This document shows, in pieces, positions 1-9,500 of a stretch of DNA of 44,340 nt (its first letter is position 1; each line of letters starts with the position of its first letter). Under the pieces are notes generated by a model. It was not told the DNA's origin. It ran no database searches and saw nothing but the letters and a program-made list of their open reading frames with translations. The DNA is from Burkholderiales bacterium (lineage in GTDB: Bacteria; Pseudomonadota; Gammaproteobacteria; Burkholderiales; WYBJ01): positions 1 to 44,340 of the forward strand of contig JADLAC010000028.1 in the NCBI GenBank assembly GCA_020848435.1, written 5' to 3'. A program made the translations under genes and the position numbers.

Positions 1-104
1 CGGATGCAGCACAGAGTGCGCTGCTCGACCGGCTCGGGATCGTATTACCGAAACGAATCCGGCTCCCGGAGATTGCTGCCGACGCCGAGCGCAGCGCCGC
101 TTAA
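1..104 (+). CDS. C-terminal end of an unidentified protein (possibly a transposase), cut by the window edge
   Basis: An open frame enters from the left edge (codons from position 3) and stops at TAA 102-104, giving about 33 residues with a pattern of the type ALLDRLGIVLPKR. A leucine-rich stretch followed by LPKR and a short charged tail resembles the C-termini of some DDE transposases (IS1634/IS1380 type). This is only a resemblance recalled from those families and the fragment is too short to assign. Positions 105-182 between this stop and the convergent fadL-like gene hold no gene that I can see. Confidence 0.3.
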   Translation, partial: DAAQSALLDRLGIVLPKRIRLPEIAADAERSAA

Positions 105-182
105 TCGCGAAGATGTAGTGCCGACTTTTTACTTAAGTCACTGATTTCGCGTCCCCCGACCCACGATTCTGCGCAAGTTGGG

Positions 183-1433
183 CTAGAACGACTTGCCGAG
201 CTGCAGGCTCACGATGTCGGCGGCGTTGTCGAAGCGACCGACCAGCGCGCCGGGCACGTTGGGCACCGCGACGTTGACGGCGGCATCCTTGACGAACTGG
301 TGCATCCATGCCAGCTCGACCTGAAATCCGCTCGCGAGCAAGTAGCTTGCACCGATTGAAAGCAAGACCCGATCCTCGTCCGGGAGCCGCGGCGTGCGCT
401 TGGCGTCGTTGCTCGGCCCCTGGTCGTAGCCCAGCCCGAGCCGCAAGCTGAGCTGTTTGCTCATCGCATAACGCAAGGCCACCGACGCTCGCAGGGTATC
501 GCGCCATTCGAACGGCAAGGTGGTGATCGCCGATCCCGCAGCACCCAATACCGAGGCCGAAGTGCGAATGGGCGTCAACGTCTTGACGCTGCTCCAACCG
601 GTCCACGTCACGTCGCCCATCAGGGCCACGGCCGGAGACAACTCGGTGAACACCGCGATGGAGAAGCTGTCCGGCACCTTGAGGTCCGCGACCGCCCCGC
701 TGTTCGCGGCCGGATTGGCCGAAAAGCTCGCGCTGCCCGCGAGTGAATACCTGATGGCCGACCGGTAAGCCAGTCCGATGCGTGTCGTCTCGCTCGGGTG
801 AAACAGCACTCCCACGTTCCAACCGATGCCGCTGTCCTTGGCTTCCAGGGTCGAAACACCGAGCGCGGGGCCGGCGAAGTTGGTGAGCGTCGCCTCGAAG
901 CGTTGATAGTTCAAGCCCGCGCCCAGCGACACCTGTTTCGAGGCGCGATAGGCGATGGCGGGATTGACGTTCAACGCCCTCGACTCGGATTCGAGCGCGG
1001 TCAACTGTCCGCGCCAGCCGGCGTGGTATTCCGTCTTCAAGCCGAACGGCGCGTTCACCCCGAGCCCCAGGGCCAGGTCATCCGTGAGCTTGATGGCGGC
1101 GAACGCCTGCCGATTGAGTCGCACGCTGCCGGCGTCGCCTCCCTCGCCGGATCCCGCTGCCGCGAACGCGCCGGAGGAGGCGGTGTTGCGGAACTCGAAG
1201 GAGGGGCGGATGAGGTGCAATGTCCCCACCGCGTGTACGCCCTTGCCGAGCTGAGTCATGCCGGCAGGATTCCACCAGATCGTGGAAGCGTCTTCGGCGG
1301 CGGCCGTGCCCGCGAGCGAATAGCCGATGCTGGCGGCACCTTGGGACAGCACGGCGAAGCCGCCGGCGGCAACGCCAGGCGCGGCGCATGCGAGCACGCC
1401 GCCCATCACTACGGAACCGAACTTGGTCGTCAT
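183..1433 (-). CDS. FadL/OmpP1/TodX-family outer-membrane transport protein
   Basis: This is a 416-residue outer-membrane beta-barrel of the family that carries long-chain fatty acids or hydrophobic aromatics across the outer membrane. The N-terminus is a signal peptide (hydrophobic stretch ending near GVAAGG). It is followed by the plug region with GAASIGYS and the family signature WNPAGM at about residues 52-60. The rest is alternating polar/hydrophobic strands ending in SLQLGKSF, with the C-terminal Phe expected of BAM substrates. The frame is also open from a TTG at 1439, but ATG 1433 is preferred because GAGGGG lies about 6 bases upstream of it. It is divergent from the hybrid kinase gene, with a palindrome about midway between the two starts. 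The substrate is not determinable from sequence. Confidence 0.9.
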   Translation of the reverse strand: MTTKFGSVVMGGVLACAAPGVAAGGFAVLSQGAASIGYSLAGTAAAEDASTIWWNPAGMTQLGKGVHAVGTLHLIRPSFEFRNTASSGAFAAAGSGEGGDAGSVRLNRQAFAAIKLTDDLALGLGVNAPFGLKTEYHAGWRGQLTALESESRALNVNPAIAYRASKQVSLGAGLNYQRFEATLTNFAGPALGVSTLEAKDSGIGWNVGVLFHPSETTRIGLAYRSAIRYSLAGSASFSANPAANSGAVADLKVPDSFSIAVFTELSPAVALMGDVTWTGWSSVKTLTPIRTSASVLGAAGSAITTLPFEWRDTLRASVALRYAMSKQLSLRLGLGYDQGPSNDAKRTPRLPDEDRVLLSIGASYLLASGFQVELAWMHQFVKDAAVNVAVPNVPGALVGRFDNAADIVSLQLGKSF

Positions 1434-1542
1434 CGTCAACCCCTCGCGGCGAGCGCTTCACACCACGCCCGAGAGAACTAGCGAGCGCGGATCCCAAAGA
1501 GGTCCAACAAGTCCTAAGCCGAACGTAGCGCCAACGAGGTGC

Positions 1543-1554
1543 GATGCTAGCATC
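1543..1554. promoter_or_regulatory. 12-bp perfect palindrome GATGCTAGCATC midway between divergent genes
   Basis: The sequence equals its own reverse complement. It lies 109 bases from the FadL-type start (1433) and 107 bases from the kinase start (1662). On both strands it contains TGC followed by TAGCAT, the shape of an extended -10 element, so it could be a back-to-back promoter core or an operator. No convincing -35 was found. The palindrome is seen directly; a regulatory role is inference. Confidence 0.35.
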
Positions 1555-1661
1555 ATCGCGCTTGGAAAGCGTAACATCCATCGGCGTCATCCGAACGGAT
1601 GAGGTCCGTTATCCAGCAGGGTTGTACTGTCGGATTCGGCCAGTTTGCCGGCGAAGGCTCG

Positions 1662-3443
1662 ATGAGAAGCGCTAGTCCTGCTGCCGCGGAACGACACGGC
1701 GACGCGATCGCGGCCGAACGGCTGCAGATGTTCTGCGGCCAATCCGTCCTGATTCCCTTCGGCGTCGCGGTCCTATGCGGTTACATCGTGTACATGCTGT
1801 GGGCGCACCACCGGCACGACTACCTCATCGCCTGGGCCGTGGCCACCTGGGGGGCGCTCGCGCTGCGCGCGGCACTGGCCGGTAGGCTGGCGAAACGGGC
1901 ACTCGACCGCGACCAGGTGAGCCACTGGACGCGCTTCATGATCGGGATATGTTTCGTCAACGGCTTGCTGGGCGGTGCGGCGGGTTTCCTCTTCTTCGAA
2001 GGCTCGCCGCTGGCCGCGCAGGCGTTGCTCACCATGCTGCTGTGCTGCTGGAGTGCGGGCGCGATGGCGACCAGCGGCGCCATCCCGCTTGCCTTCTACG
2101 CGTTCCTGTTGCCCTTCCTCGCGCCGATCACCTCGAGCTGGCTCGCGACGGATATTCACGGCAGCAACTACACGGCGTTGTTGATCGTCTTCTTCGCGGC
2201 CTACGAAGTCATCTTCGTACGCGATAACGCCCGCGTACTGGTCAACGCGGTGGTCGCGAGCAACCGCAGCAAAGCGCTTGCGCTCGAGCTCGATCAGAAG
2301 CGGCTCGAAGCCGAGACGGCGCGTGCCCGGGCCGAGGAAGCCAACCAGAGCAAGTCGCGCTTCCTCGCCGCGGCGAGCCACGACCTGCGCCAGCCCATGT
2401 ACGCCCTGTCGCTCTATGCGACGCTGCTGCGCAAGGCAGCCAAGGAAGACGAGACGCGCAAGATCTCGGACCATATCGAGTTCTCGGTCCAGGCGCTCGA
2501 CGGATTGTTCGTTGGGCTGCTGGACATCTCGCGCTTCGATGCAGGCATCGTAAAGCCCAATTGGCAGACGTGTACCGTCGAGCCCGTGTTCGAGGGCATC
2601 GAGCGCCAATTCGGTGCGATCGCCGAGAGCAAGGGGCTGCGGCTGGAGGTACGGGCCTGTCCCGCGCAGATCAGGACCGACCCCGGTTTGCTCGGGCGGA
2701 TCGTGGGCAACCTGGTGTCCAATGCCGTTCGCTATACCAAGCGCGGCGGCATCGAGCTGCGTGCGGCCGCGGCGGGATCGTCGTTGGCGATCGAAGTTGC
2801 CGATACGGGTATCGGCATCGCGCCCGAGGAGATCGAACGCATCTTCGAGGAGTTCTACCAGGTCGGCAACCCCGAGCGCGATCGGGCGGAAGGCCACGGG
2901 CTCGGCCTCGCCATCGTCCGGCGCCTGGTGAACTTGCTCCAGTGCGAGCTGAAAGTCGAGTCACAGCCCGGTCGAGGTTCGACCTTCCGCGTTCTCATAC
3001 CGCTGTCCTCGGAACCGATTCCCGCTGGCGGGGCGGTGCCGCCGCAGCCGCAGGAACGCGAGATCGACTTGACCGGGCTGGTCGTGCTCGTGATCGACGA
3101 CGAACGCGAAGTCAGAGCCGCGCTGGAAGACCTGTTCTCGAGCTGGGGCTGCGCCTGCGTGGCGGCGGCAGGGCACGACGACGCCGTTGCGGCCGTGGAA
3201 GAACGCGCGGCCGAAGTCGATCTCATCATCGCGGACTATCGGCTGGCGAAAGGCGAGAACGGCATCGACACGGTCCGCCGGCTGCGCGAGCGCTTGGGCA
3301 ATTTGCCGGCGCTGCTGGTGACAGGCGATACCGCACCGGACCGATTGCTCGAGGCGCAGGCGAGCGGCTACTCGGTGCTGCACAAGCCGGTCACGGCGCA
3401 GGACTTGCGGCGCAAGGTGGTCGAAGTGTACGCCGCGCGCTGA
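1662..3443 (+). CDS. Membrane-bound hybrid sensor histidine kinase with C-terminal receiver
   Basis: The protein has 593 residues. The first 190 or so contain about six hydrophobic helices and form a membrane sensor of unknown ligand. A helical linker follows (about 195-235). The dimerisation/phosphoacceptor box is SHDLRQP with His240. The ATPase domain has an N box (NLVSNAVRY), a G1 box (DTGIGI) and a G2 box (GHGLGLAIV). A receiver domain follows, with an acidic pair D479/D480, probable phospho-acceptor D525 (IIADYRL) and a KP motif near the end. Kinases with SHDLRQP and a terminal receiver often work with LuxR-type regulators, and one lies at 9691-10407. The frame is open from 1599, but ATG 1662 has GAAGG four bases upstream and is preferred. 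It lies upstream of the fusion oxidoreductase on the same strand. Confidence 0.93.
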   Translation: MRSASPAAAERHGDAIAAERLQMFCGQSVLIPFGVAVLCGYIVYMLWAHHRHDYLIAWAVATWGALALRAALAGRLAKRALDRDQVSHWTRFMIGICFVNGLLGGAAGFLFFEGSPLAAQALLTMLLCCWSAGAMATSGAIPLAFYAFLLPFLAPITSSWLATDIHGSNYTALLIVFFAAYEVIFVRDNARVLVNAVVASNRSKALALELDQKRLEAETARARAEEANQSKSRFLAAASHDLRQPMYALSLYATLLRKAAKEDETRKISDHIEFSVQALDGLFVGLLDISRFDAGIVKPNWQTCTVEPVFEGIERQFGAIAESKGLRLEVRACPAQIRTDPGLLGRIVGNLVSNAVRYTKRGGIELRAAAAGSSLAIEVADTGIGIAPEEIERIFEEFYQVGNPERDRAEGHGLGLAIVRRLVNLLQCELKVESQPGRGSTFRVLIPLSSEPIPAGGAVPPQPQEREIDLTGLVVLVIDDEREVRAALEDLFSSWGCACVAAAGHDDAVAAVEERAAEVDLIIADYRLAKGENGIDTVRRLRERLGNLPALLVTGDTAPDRLLEAQASGYSVLHKPVTAQDLRRKVVEVYAAR

Positions 3444-3588
3444 GCCGCCGCCGCAGCGCGCGACGGCGCGACGGCGGGACGGCGCGGCACATCTCTTGCA
3501 GGATCGACGCCGGGCGCTGGCGCCGGCGCGGGCGGATTCAACGCCGCAATGGATGTTTCATCACCCAACCGCGACGCAGGGGAGGGCC

Positions 3589-6500
3589 ATGGACACGGTC
3601 GAAGCGGAGAAGCCCAAGGCGCGAAATCGTCTTTCCCGCGGCATCGAAGAGCTGTTCGATGCCGCCTACCGTTGCGGGGTCCTGCGCGGCGCCGATTTCG
3701 TCGGTCCGGTCCGGCGCGAGATGGCGGATCTGCGCGAGCGGCGAGTCGCTCAAGCGCGATCTCGGCCCGAGCGCGCGGAGCCCAACCTGCGCTTCGACGT
3801 CCTCATCATCGGCTCGGGCTATGGTGGCGCGGTCGCCGCGGCTCGTCTGGCGAGCAGCGAACTGCGGGTAGCGGTGCTCGAGCGCGGCCGCGAATACCTG
3901 CCGGGCGAGTTTCCGGACGAGGTCGGCGAGCTGCCCAAGCACGTGCGCATCCAGACGACGCGCTCGGATACCCTCATCGGCTCGGCCGAAGCGCTGTTCG
4001 ACGTGCGCAACGGCGAGGACATGAGCGTGATCGTCGGCAACGCGCTCGGCGGCACCTCGCAGATCAACGCCGGTGTCGTCATCAAGCCCAAGCGCGACAA
4101 TTTCGAGATTCGCCTCGATCCCGCCGATCCGCGCTCGCGCCATCTATGGCCCGAGGCGCTGCGCCGGGCCGCCACGCAATCCGCCAATGCAGCTGCGCCC
4201 GATGTCGTCCATTGCCTCGACGATGCCTACGCCCGCGCGCACGCGATGCTCTCGGCAAGGCCGCATCCGCAGCCTGGGCGCTTGTCGAAATACCGGGCGC
4301 TCGAGAAACTGGCCCAAGCCATCGACCAGGGCTTCGATGCCGGTGGGATGGGCGTGGCGTGCAGCCCCCTCGACCTGGCGATCCAGTTCGGCGACTGCGG
4401 CGCGCACAACGCCCAGGGCGTGCTGCAAAGCCCGTGCATCGATTGCGGCAATTGCGTGAGCGGCTGCAACTACTGGGCGAAAAACACGCTCACCATGAAC
4501 TATCTGCCGCTTGCATGGCGCCTGGGCGCGGAGCTATTCACCGGCGCCAATGTCGTCGCGATCGAGCCGAGCAGCCGGCGTACCGATCGATTCTGGCGCG
4601 GCGGCGCGGGCTGCGCGCGCTGGGTCGTGCACGTGGAGCGTACCGCAGATGAGGGTTTGCCGGAAATCGCGCCCCAGATCGAGTTGTACGCCGATGTCGT
4701 CGTGCTCGCGGCGGGCGCCCTGGGATCGACGGAAATCCTGCTGCGCTCGCAGAATCGGGGCTTCCTGCGCTGCTCCGATAGACTCGGCAGCCGCTTTTCC
4801 GGCAACGGCGACATGATCGCGATGGGGTATCGCCAAAGCGCGCCAGCGGCCGGCATAGGCAGATCGCCGGCAGCGCTGAAGGACGATGCGACCCAACGCC
4901 CGGGGCCGACGGCAGTCGGCGTGATCGATCTCAGAGGCAGTGACCAGGATCGGTTCATCATCGAGGATGGCGCGATCCCGTATCCGCTGGAATGGCTGTT
5001 CCGCGAGATCGCGGCCACCAGCGGGCTCATCGCCCAGCTCACGCGCTGGCGCCTGCGAGCAGACGGCGCCGATCCCGGCACGGACCCGCTAGCCGCCGAT
5101 CGGGCGAGCGCCGAGCACACCATGACCTACTTGCTGATGGGCATGGAGGATCAGAGCGGGTGCTTGCGGCTCGCGGTCGAGGAAGATGCCGCCAGCATCA
5201 CGAAGCGCGTGGATCCCGACCTGCGGCAAGGCGCGCATCGGTCGCGCAAGCGTTTGACCGTGCATTGGCCTCATGTGCGGCGCGAACCGCTGTTCGTGCG
5301 CCAGCGCGATCGGCTCGCGCGCGCCTTCGCCGGCGATCCCGCGCTGGGCGTGTTCCTGCCGAGCCCGGCCTGGCAGCCGATACCGCACGACGTGCAGGAT
5401 CTCTTGTCCGGCGAGTCGCCGTTCGGCCCCGTTACGACCGTGCATCCGCTGGGCGGCTGTCCCATGGCGGACGAGCGCAGCCAGGGCGTGGTCGATCACG
5501 CCGGACAGGTGTTCGATGGCACGGTCCCGGCCGATGACGCGCTCTACGCGGGATTGTACGTTTGCGATGGCGCCATCATCCCGACTTCGCTCGGCGCCAA
5601 CCCGCTGTTCACCATCACCGCGCTGGCAGAACGCGCGGTCGAGATCATCGCCGCGCGCGAGGCGCTGCGTGCGATCGCCACCCGCAGCCCCGATGACGCG
5701 GCTTTGCCGGCGCCTTATGTCGATGTCGCACAGCGCCCGATTCCGCACACCGTGCCGGGCGAGCCGACACGCATCGTGCTGAAAGAAATCCTGACCGAGG
5801 AATGGAACGGCCGCCTGGCGCAGGCATTGATCGAGCGCCATGGCATTGCGCTTGCCGGCGCTGCATCGACCGACATCCGCTTGGCGCTCGATATCGAGCT
5901 GCGCCATCCGTCCGAGGTGGACTTCGGCGTCTGGCTCGAGAAGCTCGGACGCGAAGCACAGGTCGTGGGCACGGCGCGCCTGGAGCGCAAGCGCGGCGGC
6001 GGCAGCGAGCCGCAGCCGCTCTCTGACACGTTCCTGGTGTCCGGGCGCTTCTCGTTCCTGGGCGATCGCCTGGCGCGGCCCGCGGTGGCCGGGCGCTGGC
6101 GCAGCTTGCACACCCGAGCGCACGCGGGCCTGGTGCGCCTGCTGCGTTATTTCGCGACCCTGTACGCGCTACTGAAAGTCCGGCTGCTGCGCGAGAGCGT
6201 GCAGCAGCTCGTGGCCTGGTTGAGCCCGAGTGCGTCCGAGCGGCCCCACCGCAGCCTGCGTCCGCGCGATCTATGGAATCGCGCCAGGGCGGGGCTTATC
6301 TACCTCGCGCACATGAGCGCGCCGCGCTACATGAGCTACGAGCTCACGCTGACGCCCGCGGCCGCAGGCGGCGTGCCGAGCACGCTGCGCGGCGACAAGA
6401 TCATCGCTTTCCGCGCTTGGCGCTCGCGCGACGATGCGCCCGAGCAACTGCCCGGCAGCCCATGGCTGCAAATCGGCGAGATTCCGCTTGAGCTCGTTGC

Positions 6501-9500
6501 GGAGCGTGGCGCAGAGCGCGTGCTCGGCCGCGTGCGCCTGGACATCGAGCGGCTCGGCAAATCGCGCTTGCCCCAGATCGAAAGCACCGCCAGCGCGCTC
6601 GACGGCTACCAGGCTCTGGTCAGCTTCGCGCTGTTGTTCTTCCGCGCCGTGCTGCAGCGGCACGTCATGAGCTTCAAGGCGCCCACGTATCCATCGAGCA
6701 ATCGCAAGCGCCCGCGCGGCGCGGGACGGCTCGCGGGGCTGGTCGAGCCCGAGCAGCACTGGATTCGAGTCGGCATCGACCAGCGCGAAGTCGGGGGCGA
6801 AGCCACGCCCGCGCTCACGCGCACCAAGATCTTCTCCGGCGCGGTTCCCGAGCAGGGCCTGGCCCGCATCCTGTTGACGCGCTATCGGTCGACCTTGGCG
6901 GAAGCCGCGCGCCCCGAGCGGCGCGAGCCGTTGCTGTTCATTCATGGCTTCCTCCACTCCGGGCTCATCTTCGCCGGCGATCTCAAGCCCGGCCAGAACG
7001 CCGTGCAGTATTTCTGTGAACAGGGCTTCGACGTCTGGGTGCTGGAGCTGCGTACCAGCACGCTGCTCGATACCGCGGCGGTACAGTGGACTTTCGACGA
7101 CGTGGCGCTGCGCGACATTCCGGCCGCGGTCGACGAAGTGTTGCGCGCGACCGGCTGCGAGCAGCTCAGCGTGGTCGCCCATTGCATGGGAGCGGCGGCC
7201 TTCTGCATGGCGGCGCTGGACGGGCGGCTCGAGCACGGCTTTCATGCCGTGGGCGACAAGCTCAAGCGCCGCTCGAAGATCCGCTGCGCGGTGCTGTCGC
7301 AAGTCGGTCCCTTGGTCGAGCCGACGCCGGCGAACGTAGCTCGGGCGAAAGCCATCGCACTCGTGCGCGACTGGCTCGACGTCGGCGCCGTCGACGTGGC
7401 GCCGGATGACAGCGTCACCTGGAAGGAGACGCTGGCGGATCGTCTCGCGTACAGCTTCCCCGTGCCCGAATCGCATCGCCGCCACCACCGCGACGGCTTT
7501 CTCAGGCCAAGGATGGACATCGCCGTATGCGATCGACTGGCGTTGATGCTCGGGCGCAATTGGGAGCACGAGAACCTCGCCGCGGAAACCCACCAGCGCA
7601 TGTACGACGTACTCGGCACGGGCAACCTGACGTGTCTCATGCAGATGGCCAAGTTCATGCAGCACGGGCTCGTGACCGACCAGCTCGGCGAGAACTGGTA
7701 TTGCATCGACGCGCTCGCGCAGCGCCATCTCGACTTCCCGATGCTGCTGTTCTCGGGCGCGAAGAACGATCTGTTCCATCCCGACACCACGCTGCGCTCG
7801 TGCGAATGGCTGCGGCGCGTCAATCCGCGCGTGCCCTATCGCCGGCTCATCTTCGAGCGCTACGGTCATCTCGACAACTGGCTCGGCGCAAATGCGGATC
7901 GCGACGTATGGTGTGACTTGGCGGAATTTCTGCGCGAGCCCGATGCAGTCCATGCACCTGCGGCTGTCTCGATGCCGGCGCAGGCGCCCGCGCCGGACGT
8001 CGTCATCATGGGCTGGACGCGGTTCGAAAACAACAAGCTGCTCGCGCGCGTGTTCGCGCAGATTCCGGAGTACCTGACGACATCCGCGCACGCGGGTCTC
8101 AGCGCCGTCCAGGGCGAGGTGTGGGCGCATGTTCCGCGCGAAGGCATTCTCGCCCCATGGTTCGTCGCCGACATCGAGGTCGGCCGGCGCGAGCCGGACG
8201 CAAGCATCTCGGTGTTCGACCCGATCGAGATCGGCACTTGGCATCCCGTGCGCACAGGCAGGGAGCGCGAGGTCGCACGGCGCTTGTTGATGGGCCCGGC
8301 GCGGCGCCGCCGTAGCGCGAAGACTTGGCGCGCGCCGCTGGAAGCCATCGACAACGCCGTCGCATTACGGGTTTCGCCCGCGCTCGCGAGCGCGCTCGAT
8401 CGCACGGACCGGCTGTCGTTCTTCATCGGCTCGTGCCGCTGGCCGGGGTCGTTATTCGAAGAGGCGCGCTCCGACGCCATATTCGCGGAGATCGGCCGCC
8501 AGCTCGATCGCGAAGAAGAGGCCACGCCCGCGGGCGGGTCGGCGCAGCAGCCGGCGCTGCCTTTCCCGAGCTTGTTGCTGCTCGTCGGCGACCAGGTGTA
8601 CATGGACGCGACCGCGGAGCTGCTCGATACCAGCAACGTGCGCGAACGCTTTCGCCACTATTACGAGCGTGCATTCGGTTTCGAGGCCTCGCCGTATTTC
8701 GCCGCGCTGGTTCGAAGGCTGCCGGTCTACATGGCGATGGACGATCACGAGATCGCGAACGACTGGGCGCGATCGCGCCTGGTGGACAAGCAGGAGCGCT
8801 TTCGCTGGCGTATCGCGAAGCTGGGCTTCCGGCAATACCAGTGGTCACACAGTCCTGGTCCCCGGCCGGGAGTTGCCGTGGCGGGGAGCGCGGCAGTTGA
8901 GCCGATCGTACTGGGCGCGAAGCCCGACTGGACCCGGCGCGCCCAAGGCGAGTTTCCGCTCTGGTACGCATTTGAAACCAGCGGCTGCCCGATGTTCGTC
9001 ATGGACACGCGCAGCGAACGCGACGGCCGTCATGACAAGCCGGCCAGCGGCGCGGGTGCGCGCTTGATCAGCGAGCGCCAAAGGGAGGCGCTCGAGTGCT
9101 GGCTCGACTGCTTGCAAGCGCGCGAGCTGGGGACGCGGCCCAAGTTCATCGTCTCCGCGTGCGTGCTCTTTCCCTTGACCTGCCAGGCCGCCGGCGATCC
9201 GGCGAATGCGTATCGCGAGGATGGCTGGCACGGCTTTCCGGAAACGCGCGACTGGCTACTGCACGCCATCCTGCGGCGGGGGCTGCGCAACGTCATTTTC
9301 GTGAGCGGGGACGTGCATTGCGCCTTGGGCGCACGCTTCAGTCTCACGGCTGCCGATGGTCGCGCGATCAGCGGCTATTGCGTCACGGCATCGGCGCTGT
9401 ATGCACCGCTGTCGTTCGCCAATGCGAAGCCGCGCGAATTCGAGCTCCAGGGACGCATCGCCCTCTCGCGCGGCTGCGCGGTGGAGTACGAGGTGCTGTG

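Noticed and set aside
1..104. Firm call of an insertion sequence at the left edge
   Set aside because: Only about 33 C-terminal residues are visible, and no inverted repeat or target duplication could be confirmed.
3496..3588. Longer N-terminus of the fusion protein from TTG 3496
   Set aside because: TTG start without a ribosome site; ATG 3589 has AGGGGAGGG at ideal distance.
6271..8244. A 657-codon minus-strand frame opposite the fusion gene
   Set aside because: No motif, low-complexity Arg/Ala/Gln-rich translation, while the plus strand carries the hydrolase domain.
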